Below are positions 56,099-64,000 of a stretch of DNA of 64,000 bases, one piece after another. Under the pieces are notes generated by a model, which saw nothing but the letters and a program-made list of their open reading frames with translations, did no database searches and was not told the origin of the DNA. The translations under genes were made by a program, and so were the position numbers. The stretch's first letter is position 1; each line of letters begins with the position of its first letter. Source of the stretch: Azospirillum sp. SYSU D00513 (GTDB taxonomy: Bacteria > Pseudomonadota > Alphaproteobacteria > Azospirillales > Azospirillaceae); NCBI RefSeq assembly GCF_017356015.1, contig NZ_JAFIQV010000005.1, positions 1 to 64,000 of the forward strand, read 5' to 3'.

Positions 56099-57478
56099 AT
56101 GCCTTTGATCGTCAGTCCCGGCGGGGACGGTTTTCAGATGGAGGGGACGGCTTGCGCGGTCGAGCTGCCGTCCTCCACCCCGGCCGCCATGGACGGGCGC
56201 GTGACCCTGCGCACGCTGATCCTGATCCGCTGGGTCGCCATCCTCGGCCAGTCCGCCGCCGTGCTGGCGGTGCAATTCATGCTGAACTTCCCCATGCCGC
56301 TGGGGCCGGTGCTGGCGACCATCGGCGCCTCGGTGCTGCTGAACCTCGTGGCGACGGCGCAGCGCGGCGGGCGGCTGCGGCTCGCCGACCCAGAGGCGGC
56401 CCTCTATCTCGGCTACGACATGCTGCAGCTGTCGCTGCTGCTCTATCTCACGGGCGGGCTGTCGAACCCCTTCGTCATCCTGCTGCTGGCGCCGATGACG
56501 GTGGCGGCGGCGATCCTGTCCCAGCGCAGCGTCATGCTGCTGACCGCGCTGAACCTGATCTGCCTGACCGTGCTGGCGCTCTGGCACTTCCCCCTGCCCT
56601 GGCCGGAGCCCAGGCAGCCGGTGCCGCCGCTTTACGCCTTCGGCATCTGGCTGTCGCTGTCGCTGTCGGCGGTCTTCATCGCCGGCTACGTCTTCCGCAT
56701 GGCGGAGGAGGCGCGGCGCTTCGCGGGGGCGCTCGCCGCCTCCCAGGTGGCGCTGGTGCGCGAGCAGCGCCTCTCCAGCCTCGGCGCGCTGGCGGCGGCG
56801 GCGGCGCACGAGCTGGGCACGCCGCTCGGCACCATCGCGCTGGTCTCAAAGGAGCTGGCGCGCGAGCTGCCGCCGGACAGCCCGCATGCCGAGGACGTGG
56901 CGCTTCTGCTCAGCCAGTCGCAACGCTGCCGCGAGATCCTGGCGGAACTCGCCCGCAAGCCGGAGGCCGACGGCGGCGACCCGTTCGAGCGGCTGCCCGT
57001 CTCCACCCTGATCGAGGCGTCGGGCGGCCCGCACCGGCTGGGCCACATCCAATTCGTGGTGGAAAGCCGACCGCCCGCCGACGCCGGTCCGGAGGTCGAG
57101 GAGCCGGTGATCCGCCGCAGCCCGGAGATCGTGCACGGCATCGGCAACTTCATCCAGAACGCGCACCAGTTCGCGCGCAGCCGCGTCACCGCCATCACCG
57201 GCTGGGACGCGCGGACCGTCACCGTGACGGTGATGGACGACGGTCCCGGCTTCCCGGCCCATCTGCTGGGCCGCATCGGCGAGCCCTATCTCTCCAGCCG
57301 CGCCGACCGGTCGGGCCACATGGGTTTGGGCATCTTCATCGCGCAAACGCTTTTGGAGAAAACGGGCGCAACCATTACTTATGGGAATATCCATAGCGGC
57401 GGTGCCTACGTTACCGTAGGGTGGGACCGCCACAGGCTGGAATCCGACAACGCGTGGTGGGCGGGCCCTAGATCATGA
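56099..57478 (+). CDS. regB: Redox sensor histidine kinase RegB (PrrB/ActS)
   Basis: The global redox kinase of alphaproteobacteria. 459 residues: six membrane helices at about 40-200, with the quinone-responsive GGLSNPF at 119-125 (GGxxNPF of RegB), then the H-box ALAAAAAHELGTPLGTIA with His237 and the redox Cys277 in SQRCREIL. The HATPase domain has NFIQNAHQF, DDGPGFP and GHMGLGIFIAQTLL. The ATG at 56099 gives a length and motif spacing matching Rhodobacter RegB. Its stop overlaps the regA start. Divergent from the ABC transporter. Confidence 0.93.
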   Translation: MPLIVSPGGDGFQMEGTACAVELPSSTPAAMDGRVTLRTLILIRWVAILGQSAAVLAVQFMLNFPMPLGPVLATIGASVLLNLVATAQRGGRLRLADPEAALYLGYDMLQLSLLLYLTGGLSNPFVILLLAPMTVAAAILSQRSVMLLTALNLICLTVLALWHFPLPWPEPRQPVPPLYAFGIWLSLSLSAVFIAGYVFRMAEEARRFAGALAASQVALVREQRLSSLGALAAAAAHELGTPLGTIALVSKELARELPPDSPHAEDVALLLSQSQRCREILAELARKPEADGGDPFERLPVSTLIEASGGPHRLGHIQFVVESRPPADAGPEVEEPVIRRSPEIVHGIGNFIQNAHQFARSRVTAITGWDARTVTVTVMDDGPGFPAHLLGRIGEPYLSSRADRSGHMGLGIFIAQTLLEKTGATITYGNIHSGGAYVTVGWDRHRLESDNAWWAGPRS

Positions 57479-58104
57479 GCGACAACGCTATCGTGGACAG
57501 AGACGCGGCAGAGGCCGGAACCGGGGCAGACCCCGTGAAGGCCGTTCCCGACGAGAAGCTGACCTTCACGGGCGACGTCAACCGCAGCCTGCTGATCGTC
57601 GACGATGACACGCCCTTCCGCACGCGCCTGGCACGCGCGATGGAGAAGCGGGGCTTCAACGTGGTCGACGTCAGCACGGTCCAACTCGGCATCGAGGTGG
57701 CCCAGGAATCCGCACCGGCCTACGCGCTGGTGGACCTGCGGCTGGACGACGGCAACGGGCTGGAGGTGGTCCAGGCCCTGCGCGACGCCCGTCCGGACGC
57801 GCGCATCGTGATGCTGACCGGCTACGGCAACATCGCCACGGCCGTCGCCGCCGTGAAGGCCGGGGCCGTGGACTATCTGCCAAAGCCGACCGACGCCGAC
57901 GCGGTGGAAATGGCCCTGTTGGCCGACGGCCGGCCCCTGCCGCCGCCGCCCGACCAGCCCATGTCCGCCGACCGCGTCCGCTGGGAACACATCCAGCGCG
58001 TCTTCGAACAGTGCGAGCGCAACGTGTCGGAAACGGCCCGCCGCCTCAAGATGCACCGCCGCACGCTGCAGCGCATCCTGAACAAGCACGCGCCAAGGGA
58101 TTAG
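57475..58104 (+). CDS. regA: Redox response regulator RegA (PrrA/ActR)
   Basis: 209 residues. The receiver domain at about 37-150 has Asp87 as acceptor in ALVDLRLDDGNG, and VMLTGYGNIATAVAAVKAGA is the very conserved RegA stretch. The Fis-type helix-turn-helix at the C-terminus reads SETARRLKMHRRTLQRIL. A proline hinge (PLPPPPDQP) joins the halves, a RegA hallmark. It activates or represses genes for respiration, nitrogen and carbon metabolism when RegB is reduced. The N-terminal extension of about 25 residues is longer than in Rhodobacter. ATG overlaps the regB stop. Confidence 0.95.
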   Translation: MSDNAIVDRDAAEAGTGADPVKAVPDEKLTFTGDVNRSLLIVDDDTPFRTRLARAMEKRGFNVVDVSTVQLGIEVAQESAPAYALVDLRLDDGNGLEVVQALRDARPDARIVMLTGYGNIATAVAAVKAGAVDYLPKPTDADAVEMALLADGRPLPPPPDQPMSADRVRWEHIQRVFEQCERNVSETARRLKMHRRTLQRILNKHAPRD

Positions 58105-58320
58105 AGCCCTACCCTGATGGCGGTCACCCACCTCCTTATAAGGGATGGACGGGCCGCCATTCTCCGCCCGCACGGACAGACTCTCCCTCAGCTTACCCAA
58201 AGAGAACGTCTTCCTCACCGGATGCTCCGCCGCGCCCGTGAAACGGTAGCCCCAGGCTGACGTTGTTGGGGCCGGTACGTCCCGACGGGGGCGTCGACGG
58301 CAGGTGAGGAGGATTCCGCT

Positions 58321-60585
58321 TTGGCGACACAGGAAATTCAAGAACAACCCGCGCGGCGGAAAAATGGCTCGGTCCCGTTCGACGTGTCCGCCGCCACCAC
58401 GACCGCGGCACGGCGCACCGTGGGAATGTTGCTGCGCCATAAGCTTCTGATCGGCACCGCCATCCTTCTCGGCACGGGCATCGCGACCGTCGCGGCCATG
58501 CGCATGACGCCGATCTACACGGCCGAGGCGCTGGTGATGCTGGACAACCGCCAGAACACGATCGTCGACTTCCAGCAGGTCATGTCCGGCCTCAGCACCG
58601 AACTCGGCTCCATGCAGAGCGAGGTCGCGGTGCTGAAGTCGCCGGCCTTCGCCGAGAAGGTCGTGGACAAGCTGGCGCTGATGAACGACCCGGAATTCAA
58701 CGCGTCGCTGCGCCCCCCCGAGACGGACTGGTTCTATTATCTGAACCCGAGGAACCTGATCCCCGATTCCGTCATGGGCGCGGTGAGCGGCGCGGCCCCG
58801 GCGGTCGAGTTGAGCGAGCAGGAGAAGGCCGCCAACCAGAAGACCGGCGTGGTCAACACCGTGCTGAACAATCTGGCGGTCCGGCCGCAGGGCCGCTCCT
58901 ACGTCATCGCGATCAACTTCGACAGCGAGGATCCGCGCAAGGCGGCGCTGGTCGCCAACACCATCGCCGAGCTGTATCTGGTCGATCAGCTCGACGAGAA
59001 GTTCAAGGCGACCCAGCGCGCCACCGCCTGGCTGGAGGAGCGCATCTCCGAACTGCGCGCCGACGCCAAGGCCGCCGGCGACGCCGTCGAGACCTACCGC
59101 GCCCAGAGCGGGCTGACCGGCACCAGCGGCGAGAACACCGTGCTGTCCCAGCAGCTCGGCGAGCTGAACACCAATTACATGCTGGCCCGCACCGCCCGCG
59201 AGGAGGCCGAGGCCAAGCAGCGCGAGGTCGCCTCGCTGAGCAACAGCGCGCGCGGCGCCGGCGTCATCGGCGACGTCATGGGTTCGCCCCTGATCCAGGC
59301 CCTGCGCCAGCAGGAGGTCACGCTGCAGCGGCAGATCGCCGACGCCGCCAACCGCTACGGGCCGCGCCACCCGACGCTGGTCTCGCTCCAGAAGGAGCTG
59401 GGCGACCTGCAGAGCCAGATGCGCATCGAGGCCGGCAAGATCGTCCAGAACCTTTCCAACGAGGTCGAGGTCGCGCGGGCGCGGGAGGGCGCGCTGAAGG
59501 CCAGCCTGGACCAGCTCTCGGCCCAGCGCGACACCCAGCAGGCCGCCGCCGTGAACCTGCGCACGCTGGAGCGCGAGGCCGAAACCGCGCAGACCATGCT
59601 CCAGGCCATGCTGACCCGCTTCCAGGAGGTCACCTCCCAGACCGACATCCAGGAGGCGGACGCCCGCATCGCCTCGGCCGCCAGCATCCCGCTCCAGCCC
59701 TCCGCACCGGACAAGAAGATGATCGTGCTGCTCGCCCTGCTCGCCTCGGCGACGCTCGGCGTGCTGCTGGCGATCCTGCGCGAGCGCTTCGAGGGCGGCT
59801 ACCGCAGCCCGCACCAGTTCGAGAGCGCCACCGGCGTGCGCGGCCTGGGGCTCGTCCCGACCATCCCGCAGATGAGCCGCCTGCGCGGCTCGCCCGCGGC
59901 CTACGCGCTGGACAAGCCGCTGTCGGCCTTCGCCGAATCGATGCAGAACCTGCGCACCTCGCTTCTGCTCGCCAACCCGGACGGGCGCCAGAAGGTGATC
60001 CTCTTCACCTCCTCGGTCCCCGGCGAGGGCAAGAGCACCATCGCCGCCTCCTTCGCGCGGGTCTGCGCCAACGCCGGCCAGAAGACGATCATCCTGGACT
60101 GCGACATGCGCCGGAAGGGCCTGCACGGCATGCTGGGCCTCGACAACAAGCGCGGTCTCTACGAGGTGCTGTCGGGCGAGGCCGCCCCGTCGGAGGTCAT
60201 CCAGACCGACCCGCGCACCGGCCTGCATGTCATCGCGTCCGGCAGCGGCTCCTCCCTGCCGCAGGACATGCTGGGCTCGTCGCGCATGCACCAGCTCATC
60301 TCGCGCCTGGCGCTGGAGTATGACCGGGTGATCATCGACTCGCCGCCGGTTCTGGCGGTGTCGGAGGGCAAGCTGCTGGCGGCACTCGCCGACCAGACGG
60401 TCTTCATCGTCCGCTGGGGCAAGACCAACCGCGAGACCGCGATGGCCGGCCTGAAGGAGATCGTCGAGGCGGGCGGGGAGGTCGTCGGCGTCCTGCTGAG
60501 CCAGGTCGATATCCGCCGCCACGCCCAGTACGAGTTCCCGGACAGCGGCCGCTATCACGGCTACCGCCGCTACTACGCGAACTGA
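58321..60585 (+). CDS. Polysaccharide co-polymerase with tyrosine autokinase domain (Wzc-like)
   Basis: Controls chain length and export of surface polysaccharide. 754 residues: a membrane helix near 40-62, a Wzz-type periplasmic region with a long coiled coil (about 70-450), a second membrane helix near 462-485 and a cytosolic BY-kinase domain (about 500-740). Walker A is VPGEGKSTIAASFA with Lys571, Walker A' is IILDCDMRRKG, and Walker B is VIIDSPPVLAV. The C-terminal tail holds six tyrosines (QYEF, RYHGYRRYY) for autophosphorylation. The TTG start has GAGGAGG upstream, at 58301-58308. It opens the EPS locus. Confidence 0.9.
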   Translation: MATQEIQEQPARRKNGSVPFDVSAATTTAARRTVGMLLRHKLLIGTAILLGTGIATVAAMRMTPIYTAEALVMLDNRQNTIVDFQQVMSGLSTELGSMQSEVAVLKSPAFAEKVVDKLALMNDPEFNASLRPPETDWFYYLNPRNLIPDSVMGAVSGAAPAVELSEQEKAANQKTGVVNTVLNNLAVRPQGRSYVIAINFDSEDPRKAALVANTIAELYLVDQLDEKFKATQRATAWLEERISELRADAKAAGDAVETYRAQSGLTGTSGENTVLSQQLGELNTNYMLARTAREEAEAKQREVASLSNSARGAGVIGDVMGSPLIQALRQQEVTLQRQIADAANRYGPRHPTLVSLQKELGDLQSQMRIEAGKIVQNLSNEVEVARAREGALKASLDQLSAQRDTQQAAAVNLRTLEREAETAQTMLQAMLTRFQEVTSQTDIQEADARIASAASIPLQPSAPDKKMIVLLALLASATLGVLLAILRERFEGGYRSPHQFESATGVRGLGLVPTIPQMSRLRGSPAAYALDKPLSAFAESMQNLRTSLLLANPDGRQKVILFTSSVPGEGKSTIAASFARVCANAGQKTIILDCDMRRKGLHGMLGLDNKRGLYEVLSGEAAPSEVIQTDPRTGLHVIASGSGSSLPQDMLGSSRMHQLISRLALEYDRVIIDSPPVLAVSEGKLLAALADQTVFIVRWGKTNRETAMAGLKEIVEAGGEVVGVLLSQVDIRRHAQYEFPDSGRYHGYRRYYAN

Positions 60586-60597
60586 CGGGCCGGCCCC

Positions 60598-60634
60598 ACG
60601 CCCCCTCCTTCCCCGGCGAGGAAGGAGGGGGCGT
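60598..60634 (+). terminator. Hairpin after the Wzc-like gene
   Basis: ACGCCCCCTCCTTCC and GGAAGGAGGGGGCGT form a perfect 15-bp stem with a 7-base loop just after the stop. No T tract follows, so it may be only a partial block or an mRNA-stabilising end. Confidence 0.55.
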
Positions 60635-60730
60635 CGCGTCTCTCCACGGCTCCCTTCCACGCAACGGCCATGCCATTCCCTCGCGGCCCCTTCACGCAGG
60701 AAGCGGGCATTCCCTCACGATCCGGGTATC

Positions 60731-62179
60731 ATGACGGCTGGACGGCGCATCTTTCGGAACATCCGGGCTCTCGGCGCGGCCAAGGTCGCGACGCTGCTGG
60801 CCGGGCTGGTCACGACCGCCTGGACGGCGCGCGTGCTGGGGCCGGAGCATTTCGGCTTCCTCGGCTTCGGCACCTCCATGCTGGCCTACGCGGCCCTGCT
60901 GGTGAATCTCGGCCTCTCCACCTACGCGGTGCGGGAGATCGCGCGCGATCCCTCGCGCGCCGCCGTGCTGGCGGAGCATGTCGTCACGTTGCGGGTGCTG
61001 CTGGCGCTCGTGGTGGGCGCCGTCTACGCGCCGCTCGTCCTGGCGCTCGACAAGCCGGATCTCGTCAAGGCGGTGCTGCTGGTGCAGGCGCTCCAGCTCC
61101 TGGGCAATGCCCTGCTGCTCGACTTCGTCTATCAGGGCACCGAGCGGATGGGCGTCATCGCCACCCGCGAGATCGGCACCGCCTTCGGCACCATGGCCGC
61201 CATGCTGCTGCTGGTGCGCGGACCCGAGGACGTCGTGATCGCGGCGGCCATCACCGCCGCATCCTTCCTGCTGAACGCCGGGCTGATGCTGGTCCGCTTC
61301 CGCCGCGATTTCGGGCGCCTGCGCCCGCGCATCGACCTGGCGGTCTGGCGCGCCATCCTGACGGCGGCGGCCCCAATGGCGGTCAGCGTCTTCGCCTGGG
61401 CGATCTTCGGCCACCTCGACCTCGTCATGCTGGGCTTCCTGGCCCCACAGGAGGAGGTCGGCTGGTACGCCGCCGCGGTGAAGGTGCAGATGCTGACCCT
61501 GACCGCCGCCCAGATCGTGATGAACGCCTTCATCCCGCAGCTCGCCGCCGCCTATGGCGACCCGGAGCGGATGCGCGAGCGCATGCGCGACTACGCCACC
61601 ACAATGCTGTCCATCGGGGCCGTCGTCGCCACCGGCGGGGTGGTGCTGGCGCCGGCGGTCCTGGCGCTGCTGTTCGGCGAGGCCTACCGGCCGGGCGGCG
61701 ACGCGCTGAGACTCCTGATGGTTTCGGTCGCCGTGGTCCACCTGAACATGACGCTCGGCAACCCGCTGCTCGTCTGGAACCGGCAGACCGCCTACATGGC
61801 GGCGATCCTCGCCGGCGGGGCGGTCAACGCGCTGCTGAACATCGTCCTGATCCCCCGCTGGGGCATCGAGGGCGCGGCGGTGGCGACCGTCGCGGCGGAG
61901 CTGACCGCGCTGGCCGGGCTGGCGTGGGTCCACCGGCGGACGGTGGGACAGCTCTATCTCGGCATCGCCGCGCGGGCGGCACTCTGTGCTGCGCTGGCGC
62001 TCGCCGCCGTGGCGGGGCTGACCTGGCTGGCCCCGGCCCTCCTTTCGGGGGACCGGCACCCGCTGGCGGTGCTCATCGCCGTGGGCGGCATGATCCTCGC
62101 CGTCGAATTGGTGGCGCTGACCGCGACGGGTCTCATCCGTCCGTCGCGGCTGCGCCGGCTCATCGGGGCAACGGCATGA
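60731..62179 (+). CDS. Wzx-like polysaccharide flippase (PST/oligosaccharidyl-lipid family)
   Basis: 482 residues with about 12-14 membrane helices, moving lipid-linked oligosaccharide units across the inner membrane. LGAAKVATLLAGLVTTAWTARVLGPEHFGFLGF is the conserved first two helices (quoted here only for its start, FRNIRALGAAKVATLLAG), followed by a typical YAVREIARDP loop. FIPQLAAAYGDPERMRERMR sits in the central loop. The C-terminal helices are less conserved. The ATG at 60731 is 145 bp after the Wzc-like gene. The donor sugar unit cannot be inferred. Confidence 0.85.
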   Translation: MTAGRRIFRNIRALGAAKVATLLAGLVTTAWTARVLGPEHFGFLGFGTSMLAYAALLVNLGLSTYAVREIARDPSRAAVLAEHVVTLRVLLALVVGAVYAPLVLALDKPDLVKAVLLVQALQLLGNALLLDFVYQGTERMGVIATREIGTAFGTMAAMLLLVRGPEDVVIAAAITAASFLLNAGLMLVRFRRDFGRLRPRIDLAVWRAILTAAAPMAVSVFAWAIFGHLDLVMLGFLAPQEEVGWYAAAVKVQMLTLTAAQIVMNAFIPQLAAAYGDPERMRERMRDYATTMLSIGAVVATGGVVLAPAVLALLFGEAYRPGGDALRLLMVSVAVVHLNMTLGNPLLVWNRQTAYMAAILAGGAVNALLNIVLIPRWGIEGAAVATVAAELTALAGLAWVHRRTVGQLYLGIAARAALCAALALAAVAGLTWLAPALLSGDRHPLAVLIAVGGMILAVELVALTATGLIRPSRLRRLIGATA

Positions 62180-62405
62180 TTCTCCTACCCGCAAGAATCC
62201 GCTGCCCCTTCCAAAATAATTGAAGGCTACCGCTTCGGAAGTAGCTCCGCGCCATTCCTGAATCACGCGTTCCTATTCTTTTGGCAACGCACAAAAACAG
62301 GAACATTCGCCCGCATAGGCCGTTCGTGAATGAGCCGGGCGCGGGCAGAACTACGAGGCAACGCCTTCTGGACTGCGCATCACATCAAGGCAGGACCGAC
62401 CGAGA
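62180..62405. other. Intergenic region, 226 bp, before the nucleotide-sugar dehydrogenase
   Basis: AT-richer than its neighbours, with short runs such as AAAATAATTGAAG and CTATTCTTTTGG. It probably holds the promoter of the downstream gene. No gene or hairpin is convincing. Confidence 0.5.
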
Positions 62406-63761
62406 ATGCTCCCTAAGAATTTCCCCGACCGCAATGTCTGCGTCCTAGGCCTCGGCTATGTCGGGCTGACGCTCGCCGTGGCGATGGCCGACGCGGGCTT
62501 CCAGGTTCATGGCGTCGAGGTGCGCAAGGACGTGCTCGACAAGCTGGGCAAGGGCATCCCCCACTTCTTCGAACCGGGCCTGACCGAGAAGCTGCGCCAC
62601 GTCGTGTCGCGCGGGCGCTTCACCTTCGGCCAGACGACGGAAGGCTGCGACCGCGCGAGCGTCTTCATCATCACGGTGGGCACGCCGCTGGGCAAGGACG
62701 GCAAGATCCGCACCGACATGATCGAGGCGGCGACCCGGCAGGTGGCCGCCCAGCTCAACGACGGCGACCTCGTGATCCTGCGCTCCACCGTGAAGCTCGG
62801 CACGACGCGCGGCATCGTCGCCCCCATCCTGGCCGAGAGCGGCAAGCGCTTCGACATCGCCTTCTGCCCGGAGCGCACGCTGGAAGGGCAGGCGCTGATC
62901 GAGCTGAACCAGCTTCCGCAGATCATCGGCGCCGAGACCATGGAGGTTTCCGCCCGCGCCGCCCAGATCTTCGGCTTCCTGACGCCGACCACGGTGAAGG
63001 TCTCCACGCTGGAAACGGCGGAGATGATCAAGCTGGTGGACAACACCTACCGCGACGTCACCTTCGCCTTCTCCAACGAGATCGCGCGCGTCTGCAACGC
63101 GATGGAGATCTCGGCGATGGAGGTCGTGCGGGCCGGCAAGCTCGGCTACCCGCGCACCAACCTGCCCCTGCCCGGCCCGGTCGGCGGCCCCTGCCTGGAG
63201 AAGGACCCGCACATCCTGATGCAGGGTGCGCGCGAGGCCGGCGTCGAGATGGCCATCACCGCCGCCGGACGCCAGGTGAACGAGACGCAGCCGGCGGAGG
63301 TCGCGGGCTTCCTGGAGACGCTCACCAAGTCCATGCAGGGCTTCCCCTCCAGCCCGACGATCAGCCTCATGGGCCTCGCCTTCAAGGGGCGGCCGGCGAC
63401 CGACGACCTGCGCGGCACCATGGCCAAGCCGGTCTTCGACGAGCTGCGCAACCGCTTCCCCAAGGCGCGCTGGCGCGGCTTCGACGCGGTAGTGGCGCCG
63501 GACGACATCCGCTCCTTCGGGCTTGAGCCGTCGGACAGCATGTCCGAGGCGGTGCATGGCGCCAACCTGGCGGTCATCCTGAACAACCACCCGGTCTTCA
63601 CCTCCATGCCGCTGCCCGATCTGGCGGGCCGCATGGACCGGCCGGGGATCATTTATGACTTCTGGAACAACTTCAACAGCCGCGACGTGGACCTGCCGGA
63701 GGGCACGGCCTACGTGGCGCTAGGCAGCCACGGCGCTGCCCGCTTCGCGCACGCGAGCTGA
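62406..63761 (+). CDS. Nucleotide-sugar dehydrogenase (UDP-glucose/UDP-ManNAc dehydrogenase family)
   Basis: Oxidises a UDP-sugar to its uronic acid with two NAD. 451 residues. The NAD-binding start is VCVLGLGYVGLTLAVAMADAG; VGTPLGKDGKI follows, the Glu in FCPERTLEG, and KLVDNTYRDVTFAFSNE. The catalytic Cys263 is in GGPCLEKDP. PVFTSMPLPDL and NNFNSRDVDLPEG are C-terminal. The pattern is closer to WecC/TviB-type (UDP-N-acetylmannosaminuronate) than to glucose dehydrogenase, but the substrate is not settled. An epimerase follows at once. Confidence 0.88.
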   Translation: MLPKNFPDRNVCVLGLGYVGLTLAVAMADAGFQVHGVEVRKDVLDKLGKGIPHFFEPGLTEKLRHVVSRGRFTFGQTTEGCDRASVFIITVGTPLGKDGKIRTDMIEAATRQVAAQLNDGDLVILRSTVKLGTTRGIVAPILAESGKRFDIAFCPERTLEGQALIELNQLPQIIGAETMEVSARAAQIFGFLTPTTVKVSTLETAEMIKLVDNTYRDVTFAFSNEIARVCNAMEISAMEVVRAGKLGYPRTNLPLPGPVGGPCLEKDPHILMQGAREAGVEMAITAAGRQVNETQPAEVAGFLETLTKSMQGFPSSPTISLMGLAFKGRPATDDLRGTMAKPVFDELRNRFPKARWRGFDAVVAPDDIRSFGLEPSDSMSEAVHGANLAVILNNHPVFTSMPLPDLAGRMDRPGIIYDFWNNFNSRDVDLPEGTAYVALGSHGAARFAHAS

Positions 63762-63815
63762 CCCCCACACGCCAGACCACCGGATAGGCCCGCGAGGGCA
63801 AAGGAACTGAACAGC

Positions 63816-64000
63816 ATGACGCATTATCTCGTCACCGGGGGCAGCGGCTTCATCGGCGCCGCCCTCGTCAACCGGCTCGTGCGCGACGGCCACAAGGTCC
63901 GCGTTCTCGACGACAACTCCCGCGGCCACACCGGCCGCCTCGCCGACGTGCTCGACCATGTCGAGTTCATCACCGGGGACATCCGCGACGCCGAGGCGGT
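63816..64000 (+). CDS. Start of an NAD-dependent sugar epimerase/dehydratase (cut by the window end)
   Basis: The visible 61 codons begin MTHYLVTGGSGFIGAALVNR, the Rossmann dinucleotide-binding start of the extended short-chain dehydrogenase family, with VLDDNSRGHT as the NAD-specific acidic end of the second strand. This fits UDP-sugar 4-epimerases such as those next to WecC/TviB-type dehydrogenases. AAGGAACTG precedes the ATG at a normal distance. The catalytic part lies outside the window. Confidence 0.8.
   Translation, partial: MTHYLVTGGSGFIGAALVNRLVRDGHKVRVLDDNSRGHTGRLADVLDHVEFITGDIRDAEA

Noticed and set aside
57406-60660. A 3.3-kb minus-strand frame across regA and the Wzc-like gene
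   Set aside because: Antisense to genes with clear catalytic motifs; no domain is recognisable.

Overview
The window looks like a chromosomal segment of a high-GC alphaproteobacterium close to Azospirillum (Rhodospirillales). This is inferred from gene families and gene order, not from a database search. The indicators are a cheA-cheW-cheY-cheB-cheR operon whose CheA ends in a receiver domain, a ChpT phosphotransferase, a RegB/RegA redox pair, and the blocks proA-nadD-rsfS-rlmH-gpmI-envC-ctpA-deacetylase-rppH, lgt-midA-pgeF and prs-rplY-pth-ychF. No rRNA, tRNA, CRISPR array or prophage was seen.

Layout. 1-180: the edge of an IS5-like element and half of a palindromic repeat. 0.2-11.3 kb: a TauE/SafE permease, a dihaem cytochrome c, then a tightly packed plus-strand housekeeping run covering proline, NAD, ribosome silencing and methylation, glycolysis and cell-wall hydrolysis control, ending in rppH. 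11.4-25.7 kb: a signalling region with the minus-strand chemotaxis operon, chpT, two small genes (57 and 59 aa), a membrane sensor kinase, a cold-shock protein, a lipoprotein, a kinase with a damaged ATP site and an EAL protein with a degenerate GGDEF motif. 25.7-34.1 kb: bacterioferritin with an unusual upstream repeat array, then glgX, a receiver-like protein without its phospho-aspartate, treZ and malQ, all on the minus strand.

34.1-42 kb: a leader region with an 18-codon Leu-rich peptide upstream of leuA, an orphan RelB-like antitoxin, hldD, lgt-midA, pgeF and prs. 42-46.6 kb: a ccdAB toxin-antitoxin pair lying between prs and rplY, then pth, a diguanylate cyclase and ychF. 46.7-49.6 kb: cobT divergent from cobS and a phosphatase, separated by a long palindromic repeat. 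49.7-51.6 kb: a DUF2000 protein, a LysE exporter and an AraC regulator. 51.7-56 kb: a minus-strand run of ABC ATPase, ABC-2 permease, LpxD-like acyltransferase, acyl carrier protein and ketoacyl synthase. Its composition recalls rhizobial nodIJ plus nodFE and it is the best candidate for an undescribed lipid-modification and export system. 56-58.1 kb: regB-regA, divergent from it. 58.3-64 kb: start of a surface-polysaccharide locus (Wzc-type tyrosine kinase, Wzx-type flippase, nucleotide-sugar dehydrogenase, sugar epimerase cut by the window end).

The genes fit a motile, environmentally versatile cell. Chemotaxis, c-di-GMP and two-component genes sit beside storage-glucan and trehalose metabolism, iron storage, envelope assembly and exopolysaccharide genes. 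Start codons were chosen by eye from ribosome-binding sites, overlaps and family N-termini. GTG/TTG starts and 4-base overlaps are common.
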